Assembly: GCA_012514615.1 (NCBI GenBank) | Contig: JAAYZY010000069.1 | Location: 1-6,068 of the forward strand | Origin: Chloroflexota bacterium | GTDB taxonomy: Bacteria > Chloroflexota > Anaerolineae > DTPP01 | Reading direction: 5' to 3' | DNA: 6,068 nt | In this document: in pieces, positions 1 to 6,068 of the stretch | Numbering within the stretch: the stretch's first letter is position 1 | Layout of the letters: every line of letters begins with the position of its first letter | Position numbers and translations under genes: made by a program | The notes under the pieces: generated by a model | The model's database searches: none | Told to the model about the DNA's origin: nothing | The model's input: the letters and a program-made list of their open reading frames with translations, nothing else

Positions 1-115
1 CGAAGATCACCGAAAGCACCGGGCCGATGATGAACAGAGTGATGACGACGTTGGCCAGCGGCACCAAGAGGGTGTCGAGCTGCAGGCGGCGCCCGTTCAG
101 CTTACGCTTTGCCAC
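1..115 (-). CDS. ABC sugar permease, MalG/UgpE type (G2), N-terminal fragment
   Basis: This is the 5' end of a second inner-membrane permease subunit; only 38 codons plus one base lie in the window. The start is a GTG at 115-113, preceded at 6 nt by a perfect AGGAGG (127-122). The overlapping ATG two bases upstream reads only MWQSVS before a stop, which rules it out. The translation is a basic leader (AKRKLNGRR) followed by a hydrophobic first membrane segment from about residue 15 (LLVPLANVVITLFIIGPVLS). It resembles the start of G1 in this window (GLANILVTLFLVTPVFVLVL), sharing the LAN..(V/I)TLF..(T/G)PV pattern. It begins 10 nt after the stop of F2, the usual F-G order of CUT1-type sugar importers. 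The EAA loop and the rest of the protein are outside the window, so the assignment rests on homology to G1 and on context. Confidence 0.85.
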   Translation of the reverse strand, partial: MAKRKLNGRRLQLDTLLVPLANVVITLFIIGPVLSVIF

Positions 116-121
116 ATCGCC

Positions 122-127
122 CCTCCT
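122..127 (-). promoter_or_regulatory. Ribosome binding site of G2, overlapping the F2 stop codon
   Basis: The minus strand reads TAGGAGGGGCGATGTG. AGGAGG starts inside the TAG stop of F2 and sits 6 nt before the GTG start of G2. It decides the GTG start over the nearby out-of-frame ATG. The overlap with the stop codon suggests the two permease subunits are translationally coupled. Confidence 0.75.
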
Positions 128-1070
128 AGGCATACTCGATCCGGCGGTAGATGAACAGGATGTAGATCGTGGTGACGATGGCTACCAGCAAGGCCATGAC
201 GTAGGCGGCGGCGGACCCCACGCCGAACTCCAGGTAGCGGAAGGCGTGCTGGTAGGTGTACCAGGCCGCCACCCAGGTTGTGTCGCCCGGCCCGCCGGAG
301 GTGATGGCGAAGATCTCTTCGAAGACCATGAAGGCGAAGGTGGTGCGCAGGGTGAGGACGATGGCCAGGGTGGGCCGCAGCAGCGGAAAGGTGACGAAGC
401 GGAAACGGCCTAGAGGGCCGGCGCCATCGACCTTGGCGGCGTCGTAGAGCTCCTCGGGGATCGTCTGCAGGGCGGCGTGCAGCAGCAGCACCGAGAAGGG
501 GGTCACCCGCCAGACAAAGGCGGCGATGACCGCTGGCAGGGCCAGCTTCGGGTTGCCGGCGAACTGGGTGAAGCTGTCGATGATGCCCAGGCGGTAGAGG
601 ATGACGTTGAGGTAGCCGAAGGCCGGGTGGTAGATGTTGAACCAGACCAGGCCGTTGACGATGGGCGGCACGGCCCAGGGCAGGAGCATCACGGCCTTGT
701 TCAGACGACCGAAGATGCGGGCTTTGGGGTGGTTGATGAGCAGGGCGATGGTCAGCCCCAGGGTGATCTCCAGGGTGACGGAGATGCCGACGAACTTGGC
801 CGAGGTGCCCATGGTGCGCCAGAAGGTGGGGTCGCGGAAGAGCGTGGCATAGTTGGCCAGACCTACGAACTGCAGCTGGCCCTGGGCCAAGCCCTTGAGG
901 GTGGTGTCGTGGATGGAAAGCCACAGGGCGTAGAGCACCGGGTAGGCGATGATGGCCAGGAGGAAGAGCAGCGCCGGCGCGACCATCAAGATGGCCAAGG
1001 GGCCCACCCCGATCTCGCCCTGGCCCCACCAGGCGCGCCAGCGCATCCCCGCAGTGCGGCTGCGGCTCAT
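126..1070 (-). CDS. ABC sugar permease, MalF/UgpA type (F2)
   Basis: This is an integral inner-membrane permease of 314 aa, expected to pair with a MalG-type partner (G2, 10 nt downstream) to form the channel of a CUT1-type sugar or polyol importer. Six hydrophobic segments are visible, at roughly residues 23-51, 91-112, 124-144, 176-202, 229-256 and 284-307. The EAA loop that docks the ATPase is clear: PEELYDAAKVDG at 205-216, followed by a proline at 229. The length is normal for the family. The ATG at 1070 is chosen because AGGAG lies 8 nt upstream; Met9 is a possible alternative. The protein is about 70% identical to F1 at 5083-6036 by hand alignment, including the N-terminal WWGxGExGxGPL motif and the C-terminal IYR(K/R)IEYA. 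The gene follows the UroD-like gene after a 75-nt gap. The substrate cannot be read from the sequence. The family is certain; the sugar is not. Confidence 0.93.
   Translation of the reverse strand: MSRSRTAGMRWRAWWGQGEIGVGPLAILMVAPALLFLLAIIAYPVLYALWLSIHDTTLKGLAQGQLQFVGLANYATLFRDPTFWRTMGTSAKFVGISVTLEITLGLTIALLINHPKARIFGRLNKAVMLLPWAVPPIVNGLVWFNIYHPAFGYLNVILYRLGIIDSFTQFAGNPKLALPAVIAAFVWRVTPFSVLLLHAALQTIPEELYDAAKVDGAGPLGRFRFVTFPLLRPTLAIVLTLRTTFAFMVFEEIFAITSGGPGDTTWVAAWYTYQHAFRYLEFGVGSAAAYVMALLVAIVTTIYILFIYRRIEYA
228..263. repeat. 36-nt direct repeat, copy in F2 (pairs with 5185-5220)
   Basis: The 36 bases are identical to 5185-5220 in F1. They cover exactly 12 codons of WYTYQHAFRYLE (F2 residues 270-281, F1 residues 273-284) with the same synonymous codon at every place. 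This is homology between duplicated genes and not a mobile repeat. Shorter identical blocks at the same 4957-bp offset are 300-317/5257-5274, 319-340/5276-5297, 430-455/5387-5412 and 484-506/5441-5463. Confidence 0.85.
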
Positions 1071-1077
1071 GGTTCCG

Positions 1078-1083
1078 ACTCCT
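1078..1083 (-). promoter_or_regulatory. Ribosome binding site of F2
   Basis: AGGAGT lies about 8 nt before the ATG at 1070 and supports that start. The same AGGAGTC sequence precedes F1 at nearly the same spacing (6048-6043), so the paralogue similarity extends into the leader. Confidence 0.7.
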
Positions 1084-1145
1084 CTCCCCCTCGGCGCTGC
1101 ACGGTCGCGTGGCGGCGGACGACCTGTAGGCAGGGCAGGGGGCGG

Positions 1146-2297
1146 CTAGAAGATCTCTTTGCGCCGCTGCAGGTAGTACAGGTAGTTCTCCAACGAGACG
1201 TCTGGCGGCACCAAGTGATCCACCATGGGCAGGAAGCCGCCCCTTTCCACCACCGGCGCCAGGCGCTCCAGCTCGCGGTCGATGGCGGCCGGCCCGGCGG
1301 CCAAGGCGCGCTTGTCTACCCCGCCCATGAGCACCAGGTCGGGGTAGCGCTCCCGCAAGATGGCGGCTTCGGAGCCGGCGGCGATCTCAAGGGGGTACAC
1401 CCCGTCGGCGCGCCCTTGCACGAACAGGGCGCACAGGTCCAAGATCTTGCCGTCGCTGTCCACCAGGACGCGCTCCACGCCGTGCCCATGCAGGAAGTCG
1501 TTCACCTCCTGGTAGTAGGGCAGCATGAAGCGGCGGAACGTCTTGGGTGAGATCATGGCCCCGTGGTTGTAGGCCATGTCTTCCCAGATCAGGGCGCACT
1601 GGATCGGGTAGCGCTGCAGCGCCGGGGCGAAGAGCCGCTTGATGAAGTCGCAGCGGTCTTGGACGATCCGCTCCACCAGGGCGGCCTTCAGGTAGTAGGC
1701 AGTGCAAAGCTCTTCGAAGCCCAGCAAGTCCCGCGGCCAGCCGAAGAAGCCGCGGAACCAGATGCACAGCGGCTGCCCCTTGGCCAGCAGGTGGTCGGCC
1801 CAGAGGTCCCAACCACGGCAGTAGCGGCCGGAGGTATCTGGGTCCAGCTGAGGGCGCAGGGCGTCGTAGTCGGCTTCATCGCGCACAGGGAACTGCACGA
1901 AGCGAGGGAAAGCAGTGCCGTGGCGGGGCTTCTCCAGGGTGGTGCCCAGGCGGTCGCGCACCACCACGGTCTCTGCCTTCTCTTCCAGGATCTGCGGCTC
2001 GAAGAAGGGGAAGACCGTGTCGATGATGGGCAGGCGCGGGGGCACCAACCAGTGCTCGATGCCGAAGTGGTCCTCCAACTGCATGATGCCCATGCGGTTG
2101 TCGTAGTCGCCGCCCCAGTAGGTGCGCAGGTCCACGCCGGGCAGGTAGTCGCCTGGCGGCGTCTGTACCAGGTGCGGAGGCAGACCCTCCTGAACCCAGC
2201 GGGCCATGGTTTCGTCCCAGTAGCCCATGTCCATGATCGGCTGGCGGTCTGGCCTCTCGAACCGCAGCACCGCCATGATCCGTTCGGTCGAGTTCAT
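1146..2297 (-). CDS. Uroporphyrinogen decarboxylase-like protein, function unknown
   Basis: This 383-aa soluble protein has the general pattern of the URO-D superfamily (TIM barrel: haem-pathway UroD, MtaA/CmuA corrinoid methyltransferases and many uncharacterised members). It opens with MNSTERIMAVLRFERPDRQP, the typical start of the uncharacterised branch. Later come WEDMAYNHGAMISP (239-251), VLVDSDGK (277-284), GVYPLEIAAG (299-308), LMGGVDKR (323-330) and MVDHLVPPDVSLENYLYYL (358-376). It lacks the RQAGRY substrate-binding motif of true HemE. Where methyltransferases carry an HxC zinc-binding motif it has VDSDG, so zinc binding of that kind is unlikely. I infer it is neither HemE nor a classical corrinoid methyltransferase. 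Position between two dehydrogenases and a permease pair points to a carbohydrate or cyclitol step, but the reaction is unknown. The start at 2297 is supported by AGGAGG 7 nt upstream. It is somewhat longer than a typical UroD (about 350 aa). Confidence 0.88.
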   Translation of the reverse strand: MNSTERIMAVLRFERPDRQPIMDMGYWDETMARWVQEGLPPHLVQTPPGDYLPGVDLRTYWGGDYDNRMGIMQLEDHFGIEHWLVPPRLPIIDTVFPFFEPQILEEKAETVVVRDRLGTTLEKPRHGTAFPRFVQFPVRDEADYDALRPQLDPDTSGRYCRGWDLWADHLLAKGQPLCIWFRGFFGWPRDLLGFEELCTAYYLKAALVERIVQDRCDFIKRLFAPALQRYPIQCALIWEDMAYNHGAMISPKTFRRFMLPYYQEVNDFLHGHGVERVLVDSDGKILDLCALFVQGRADGVYPLEIAAGSEAAILRERYPDLVLMGGVDKRALAAGPAAIDRELERLAPVVERGGFLPMVDHLVPPDVSLENYLYYLQRRKEIF

Positions 2298-2351
2298 CGC
2301 CTTGCCTCCTCGGTGGGGGCCCCGTGGGCGGGACCTGGGGTGGGGAGAAGC
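2298..2351 (-). other. 54-nt intergenic spacer with a small GC hairpin
   Basis: This spacer lies between the Gfo/Idh/MocA stop and the UroD-like start. On the minus strand GGTCCC and GGGGCC (2335-2330 and 2323-2318) can form a 6-bp stem, one pair being G-U, around a 6-nt loop. No U-tract follows, so it is not a standard terminator. I see no promoter-like boxes. The only convincing signal is the AGGAGG just before the next gene. Confidence 0.35.
2305..2310 (-). promoter_or_regulatory. Ribosome binding site of the UroD-like gene
   Basis: A perfect AGGAGG sits 7 nt before the ATG at 2297. It is one of the two strongest sites in the window. It may let the gene be translated independently of the upstream dehydrogenases, from which it is separated by 54 nt. 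Confidence 0.75.
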
Positions 2352-3353
2352 CTAGGGGGCGATCTCCACGGCGCTCCCCGTTTCCAGCGATCGCTGCACC
2401 GCCAGGGTGAGCGCCAGGGCCGACCGGGCGTCGGCTGGGTTGCCCCGTTCGGGCTGACGACCTTCGCGGATGCAGTCTAGGAACTCCCGCATCTCCTCGC
2501 GGTAAGGGTCGATGGGGGTGGTGTCCAGCGTCTCCGGCTCGCGCCCTTGGCGGTAGAGCGCCAGGGTCTTGCGGTAGGGCGTGGCGTAGTCCTGCCCTTC
2601 GAAGCTGAAGGAGGCGGCGCCCTCGCTGCCGATGACCCGCAGGGTCATGGTGAAGGGGAAGCCCAGGGGCACCCCGAAGCTGCCTTCGGCCACCGCCACG
2701 CGCCCATTGTCGCAGCGCAGCCAGGAGGTGGCGTGGGCCCAGGTGCCGCTGGGGAACTGCCAGCCGCTGGCCTGCACCTGCTGCGTCGGCCCCATGAGCC
2801 ACTGGATGTAGTCCAGGTCGTGGATGTGGGCGTCCAGGGCGGCCAAGCCCTTCCCTGGCTGAAGCATCCAGCCTTGCCAAGAGCCGGCTGAGATGCCGCT
2901 GAGGCGAGCCGCGTAGATGGTGCGGATCTCGCCCAGCAGGCCCTGGGCGGCCAGTGCTTGGATGCGCGCATACTCTGCCATGTAGCGTACCACGTGGCCC
3001 ACCATGAAGACGACGCCGGCCTCCTTGGCGGCGGCCAGCATCTCGTCGGCCTCGGGCAGCGTCAGGGCAATCGGCTTCTCGCAGAAGATGTGCTTGCCGG
3101 CCCGGGCGGCCCCCAACACCTGCTCGTGGTGTACCCACAGCGGCGAGCAGAGGGCCACTGCGTCCACCTGAGGCGCGGCCCAGAGCGCTTCCAGGGTGGG
3201 GAAGGCGGCCACCCCCAGCTCGTCGGCCAGGCGCTGGGCCTGCCCCGGGTCCGGGTCGAAGACGCCTGCAGGGGCGACATCGGGTAGCAAACGGAGGCTG
3301 CGGGCGTGCACCCGGGAGATGCGCCCCGCGCCCACCAGGGCAACACGGATCAT
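2352..3353 (-). CDS. Gfo/Idh/MocA family oxidoreductase
   Basis: This is a cytoplasmic NAD(P)-dependent dehydrogenase of 333 aa, normal for the family, whose members oxidise or reduce sugars, inositols and related polyols. The N-terminal Rossmann domain starts at once with VALVGAGRISRVHA (4-17; GxG at 8-10, H16). An acidic residue ends the second strand (D33), compatible with NAD. The family EKP motif, with its key lysine, is at 92-94 (K93). The C-terminal domain carries the D174-x3-H178 pair in LDAHIHDLDYIQW, matching the DxxxH motif of inositol dehydrogenases. The frame is open further upstream, but the ATG at 3353 is chosen because the nucleotide-binding motif follows directly and because it overlaps the SDR stop codon by one base (TGATG). 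The site before it is weak, which suggests translation by coupling. The exact substrate cannot be told. Confidence 0.95.
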   Translation of the reverse strand: MIRVALVGAGRISRVHARSLRLLPDVAPAGVFDPDPGQAQRLADELGVAAFPTLEALWAAPQVDAVALCSPLWVHHEQVLGAARAGKHIFCEKPIALTLPEADEMLAAAKEAGVVFMVGHVVRYMAEYARIQALAAQGLLGEIRTIYAARLSGISAGSWQGWMLQPGKGLAALDAHIHDLDYIQWLMGPTQQVQASGWQFPSGTWAHATSWLRCDNGRVAVAEGSFGVPLGFPFTMTLRVIGSEGAASFSFEGQDYATPYRKTLALYRQGREPETLDTTPIDPYREEMREFLDCIREGRQPERGNPADARSALALTLAVQRSLETGSAVEIAP

Positions 3354-4159
3354 CAGTGCATCACCAATCCGCCATCCACCGGGAAGGTCTGCCCGGTGAG
3401 GTAACGCGCCGCGTCTGACGCCAGGAAAGCCACCAGGTCGGCCACCTCGTCGGGTGTGCCCAGGCGGCACAGGGGGACGCGCTCCAGGCGCTTGGCCAGG
3501 AACTCCTCCGCTGTGAGGCCCTGCATCGCCCCCACGGTGCGGTTGGTGTGGGCCGTCATGGCGGTGTCGATGATCCCCGGGCAGTAGCTGTTGGCGGTGA
3601 TGCCGTAGGGCGCTAGCTCGTGGGCCAGCCCCTGGGTCAGCGAGATCACCGCCGCCTTGGAGGCGCAGTAGGGGACGAAGTTGGCCGCGGCCCTCATCCC
3701 CGCCGACGAAGCGGCGTTGATGATGCGGCCGTAGCCCTGGCGCATCATCTGGCGCGCCGCGGCCATGGAGCAGAGGAAGACCCCCCGCACGTTGATGGCG
3801 AAGACGCGGTCCCAGTCTTCGGCGGTGCACTCCAGCAGCCTTTGGATAGGCCCGACGCCGGCGTTGTTCACCAGGATGTCCAGCCGCCCGAAGGCGTCCA
3901 GCAGGGCCAGCACCATCCCCTGCACCGCCGCTTCATCTGAGACGTCGGCGGCCAGGGGCAGAGCCCTGCGGCCCAGCGCTTCGATCTCTTGGGCCACTGC
4001 GGCAGCGGTCTCCACGTTCACGTCATTGACCGCCACGTTGGCCCCCTCAGCGGCCAGGTGCAGGGCGATGGCCCGCCCAATGCCCTGACCGCTGCCGGTT
4101 ACCAAGGCGACCTGCCCCCTCAGGCGTTGGCAGGCCACAGGGATGGAGAGTTCAGACAT
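3353..4159 (-). CDS. Short-chain dehydrogenase/reductase (classical SDR)
   Basis: This 268-aa cytoplasmic oxidoreductase has all classical SDR landmarks. The cofactor motif TGSGQGIG is at 21-28. D46 at the end of the second strand favours NAD(H) over NADP(H). NNAG is at 98-101, the catalytic Asn at 123 (INVRG), the catalytic Ser at about 151, and YCASK at 164-168 supplies the Tyr and Lys. The C-terminal TGQTFPVDGG (255-264) is typical of sugar, polyol and 3-oxoacyl-type SDRs. About 13 residues precede the usual family start, but the ATG at 4159 follows the G1 stop by only 7 nt and has AAAGGG about 10 nt upstream, so I keep it. Its stop overlaps the Gfo/Idh/MocA start. With that neighbour it likely oxidises an imported sugar, sugar acid or polyol. 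A fatty-acid FabG role is possible by sequence but unlikely from context. Confidence 0.94.
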   Translation of the reverse strand: MSELSIPVACQRLRGQVALVTGSGQGIGRAIALHLAAEGANVAVNDVNVETAAAVAQEIEALGRRALPLAADVSDEAAVQGMVLALLDAFGRLDILVNNAGVGPIQRLLECTAEDWDRVFAINVRGVFLCSMAAARQMMRQGYGRIINAASSAGMRAAANFVPYCASKAAVISLTQGLAHELAPYGITANSYCPGIIDTAMTAHTNRTVGAMQGLTAEEFLAKRLERVPLCRLGTPDEVADLVAFLASDAARYLTGQTFPVDGGLVMH

Positions 4160-4166
4160 GGCAGCG

Positions 4167-5066
4167 CTACCCTTTCAGGGCCCCAGCCGTCAGGCCGCGC
4201 ACCACGTACCGCTGGAGGATGAGCGCCAGGATCACCGAAGGGAGCAAGCCCACCAGGATGCAGGCGCAGACCACCGCGTAGTAGACATGGTAGTCGGTGA
4301 TGAGGTTGGAGAGCAGGATGGGGATGGGGAAGAACTCCTGTTTGGTGTTGACGATCAAGGGGATCAGGAACTCGTTCCACGACATGATGAAGACGATGAC
4401 GCCGGCGGCGGCGATGCCTGGCGCCGAAAGGGGCAGCACCACGCGGATGAAGCTGCCGAAGCGCGAGCAGCCGTCGATGCGGGCGGCGTCCTCCAGCTCG
4501 TGCGGCAGCGAAACGAAGAACGAGTGCAGGATCCAGATGGTGTAGGGCAGCAGGAAGCCGGTGAGGGTGATGATCATCCCTTGCAGCGAGTTCAGTTGCC
4601 CCAGCCGCCGCAGAGTGATGAAGATGGGGATCATCAACACCATGAGCGGCACCATGCGGCTGGCCAGGTTCACGTACATGAACGTCTGGGTCCAGCGCTG
4701 CTTAATGCGGGCCACGGCGTAGGCAGCCATGGAGCCCAAGACCAGGTTCAGCAGCGTGGTGATGCTGGCGATGAGAAGGCTATTGCGGAAGGTGCGCGGG
4801 AACTGATAAACGATGGGCGGCACCCGGTAGAAGCCGGTGTCGGGGAGGATATCCTGGCGACCGAAGAGCACCACCTGGAAGTTGTCTGCGGTGACCTCGG
4901 AGGGGATGATGTCCATGTAGTTCTGCACCAGCGACTTCTCGGTCTGGATGGCGCCCAACACCAGAACGAAGACCGGCGTGACCAGGAAAAGGGTAACCAG
5001 GATGTTGGCCAGGCCCATCAGGATCGGTTTCGCTTTGATCTGGCGACTTCGTGCGTTCACAGCCAT
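4167..5066 (-). CDS. ABC sugar permease, MalG/UgpE type (G1)
   Basis: This is an integral membrane permease of 299 aa, partner of F1, forming the second half of a CUT1-type importer channel. After a short basic leader, the first membrane segment is at about 14-39. The long periplasmic loop (about 41-92) is characteristic of MalG-type subunits. Further membrane segments fall at about 94-117, 129-150, 160-184, 208-237 and 262-284. The EAA loop reads HELEDAARIDGCSRFGSFIR (189-208), followed by LP at 211-212. The C-terminus QRYVVRGLTAGALKG is a hallmark of this subfamily. The ATG at 5066 lies 16 nt after the F1 stop, with GGGGAG about 9 nt upstream. The SDR gene follows after 7 nt, so transporter and enzyme are very probably co-transcribed. 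The substrate is not deducible. Confidence 0.95.
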   Translation of the reverse strand: MAVNARSRQIKAKPILMGLANILVTLFLVTPVFVLVLGAIQTEKSLVQNYMDIIPSEVTADNFQVVLFGRQDILPDTGFYRVPPIVYQFPRTFRNSLLIASITTLLNLVLGSMAAYAVARIKQRWTQTFMYVNLASRMVPLMVLMIPIFITLRRLGQLNSLQGMIITLTGFLLPYTIWILHSFFVSLPHELEDAARIDGCSRFGSFIRVVLPLSAPGIAAAGVIVFIMSWNEFLIPLIVNTKQEFFPIPILLSNLITDYHVYYAVVCACILVGLLPSVILALILQRYVVRGLTAGALKG

Positions 5067-5082
5067 GGCGTCTCGCTCCCCC

Positions 5083-6036
5083 CTACGCGTACTCGATCTT
5101 GCGGTAGATCAGCAAGATGTAGACTAGGGTGACCACGGCGATCACCCCGGCCATGATGAAGGCCATGGCCGAGCCCACCCCCATCTCCAGGTAGCGGAAG
5201 GCGTGCTGGTAGGTGTACCACGAGGCCACCCAGGTGCGGTCGCCGGGCCCGCCGGCGGTGATGGCGAAGATCTCATCGAAGACCATGAAGGCGAAGGCCG
5301 TGCGCAGCACCAGAACGATGGTCAAGGTGGGGCGAATCAGCGGCAAGGTGACATGGCGGAAACGCTGGATGGCCCCACAGCCATCCACCTTGGCGGCGTC
5401 GTAGAGCTCCTCCGGCACCCCCTGCAAGGCTGAGTGGAAGAGCAGCACCGAGAAGGGGGTCACGCGCCAGACGAAGGCGAGCACCACAGCCAGCATGGCC
5501 AGTTGGCTGTCGCCGGCGAATTGTCGGAACTCGGAGATGATCCCCAGCTTGTAGAGGACCACGTTCAGGTAGCCGAAGGAAGGGTTGTAGATGTATTGCC
5601 ACATGAGGCCGTTGGCGATGGGCGCGACCGCCCAGGGCAGCAACATGATGGACTTGTTGAAACGGCCCAGCTTGGTGCTGCGGTCGTTGAGCACCAGGGC
5701 AATGAGCATGCCCAGGGTCACTTCCAGCAACACCGACAGGCCCACAAACTCCGCCGAGTGTCGCATCGTCATGCGGAACACCGGGTCGCGGAACAGGGTC
5801 AGATAGTTCTTCAGCCCCACGAAGGGCATCACCCCGGAAGCCAGGCCCTTCAGTGTGGCTTCGTGGAAAGAGAGGTACAGGGCATACAGCACAGGATAGG
5901 CGATGATTCCAAGCAGGAAGACCAGCGCCGGCAGGACCATGAGCAGCGATAGCGGACCAGGTCCCAGCTCGCCTTTGCCCCACCACCGCTGCAGGCGGGC
6001 CCCCAGCGAGGGGTGGACGGTTTCTACTCGTTGCAT
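5083..6036 (-). CDS. ABC sugar permease, MalF/UgpA type (F1)
   Basis: This integral membrane permease of 317 aa is the first gene of the visible unit. Hydrophobic segments are at about 28-56, 94-116, 128-148, 178-203, 231-258 and 286-311. The EAA loop PEELYDAAKVDGCGAIQRFRHVTLP runs from 208 to 232 and should contact the ATPase. The start at 6036 has AGGAG 7 nt upstream. The paralogue F2 (126-1070) differs mainly in the first residues, in the loop at about 117-124, and at scattered membrane positions, while the EAA loop core (PEELYDAAKVDG) is identical. The 32 nt upstream contain nothing I can assign; a solute-binding protein gene would be expected further upstream but is not visible. Family is certain, substrate unknown. 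Confidence 0.95.
   Translation of the reverse strand: MQRVETVHPSLGARLQRWWGKGELGPGPLSLLMVLPALVFLLGIIAYPVLYALYLSFHEATLKGLASGVMPFVGLKNYLTLFRDPVFRMTMRHSAEFVGLSVLLEVTLGMLIALVLNDRSTKLGRFNKSIMLLPWAVAPIANGLMWQYIYNPSFGYLNVVLYKLGIISEFRQFAGDSQLAMLAVVLAFVWRVTPFSVLLFHSALQGVPEELYDAAKVDGCGAIQRFRHVTLPLIRPTLTIVLVLRTAFAFMVFDEIFAITAGGPGDRTWVASWYTYQHAFRYLEMGVGSAMAFIMAGVIAVVTLVYILLIYRKIEYA
5185..5220. repeat. 36-nt direct repeat, copy in F1 (pairs with 228-263)
   Basis: This is the second copy of the repeat at 228-263, in the same orientation and inside the homologous part of F1. The pair could serve as a short substrate for recombination or gene conversion between the two permease genes. Confidence 0.85.
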
Positions 6037-6042
6037 GGGCGG

Positions 6043-6048
6043 ACTCCT
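6043..6048 (-). promoter_or_regulatory. Ribosome binding site of F1
   Basis: AGGAGT lies about 6-7 nt before the ATG at 6036 and decides that start. It is the same sequence as the site in front of F2. Confidence 0.7.
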
Positions 6049-6068
6049 GAAATGTACGGCATCTCAAG

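Noticed and set aside
1071..1145. Possible terminator or promoter in the 75-nt gap before F2
   Set aside because: Only a 5-bp stem (1103-1107 with 1120-1124) with a 12-nt loop can be drawn, with no U-run. No AT-rich -10-like box is visible. The F2 ribosome site is the only supported element.
477..1550. Long plus-strand open frame of 357 codons
   Set aside because: It lies antisense to F2 and the end of the UroD-like gene, crossing their boundary. Its product is dominated by Q, H, D, E and G, as expected for the reverse of GC-rich membrane-protein codons, with no domain pattern.
1146..2297. Annotation as haem-pathway hemE
   Set aside because: The N-terminal RQAGRY substrate motif of HemE is absent and there are no haem-pathway neighbours. 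The protein fits an uncharacterised URO-D-like branch better.
1876..3138. Minus-strand open frame of 420 codons overlapping the Gfo and UroD-like genes
   Set aside because: It is a shadow frame over two real genes, spans their spacer, and has an R/G/P-rich composition without motifs.
3354..3830. Upstream extension of the Gfo/Idh/MocA frame by 159 codons
   Set aside because: The extension lies out of frame inside the SDR gene and is rich in R, P, H and G. The family's GxG motif begins right after the ATG at 3353.
4143..5132. Long plus-strand open frame of 329 codons
   Set aside because: It is antisense to G1 and overlaps both of its neighbours. The translation is a low-complexity D/E/H/Q-rich string, while the minus strand encodes a full permease with an EAA loop.

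Overview
The window is a GC-rich, densely packed bacterial segment in which every gene I can support lies on the minus strand, so it reads from high to low coordinates. It looks like the middle of a carbohydrate-utilisation locus. In transcription order it holds: a MalF/UgpA-type ABC permease (F1, 5083-6036), a MalG/UgpE-type permease (G1, 4167-5066), an SDR dehydrogenase (3353-4159), a Gfo/Idh/MocA oxidoreductase (2352-3353), a uroporphyrinogen-decarboxylase-like protein (1146-2297), a second MalF-type permease (F2, 126-1070), and the first 38 codons of a second MalG-type permease (G2, 1-115, GTG start, running off the window).

Spacing suggests one or two transcription units. F1-G1 are 16 nt apart, G1-SDR 7 nt, SDR-Gfo overlap by one base (TGATG), and F2-G2 are 10 nt apart. 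Larger gaps of 54 nt (before the UroD-like gene) and 75 nt (before F2) hold good Shine-Dalgarno sequences but no convincing promoter or terminator. No gap exceeds 100 nt, and I see no RNA gene, insertion sequence or CRISPR.

The likely logic is uptake of a sugar, polyol or glycoside by a CUT1-type importer, followed by NAD(P)-dependent oxidation by the two dehydrogenases and an unknown step by the UroD-like protein. No solute-binding protein or ATPase gene is present; they must lie outside the window, and the ATPase may be shared. The most notable feature is that two paralogous permease pairs flank the enzyme cassette. F1 and F2 are about 70% identical by my hand alignment (about 212 of 304 aligned residues), and their DNA keeps identical blocks of up to 36 nt at a constant offset of 4957 bp.

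The source organism cannot be named from the sequence. High GC, a MalFG-type permease pair without an adjacent ATPase, and the mix of Gfo/Idh/MocA, SDR and UroD-like genes fit Chloroflexota (Anaerolineae/Caldilineae-like) best, but this is an inference of modest confidence. I found no clearly new system. The unusual parts are the duplicated transporter and the UroD-like protein, which lacks the hallmarks of both haem-pathway UroD and corrinoid methyltransferases.
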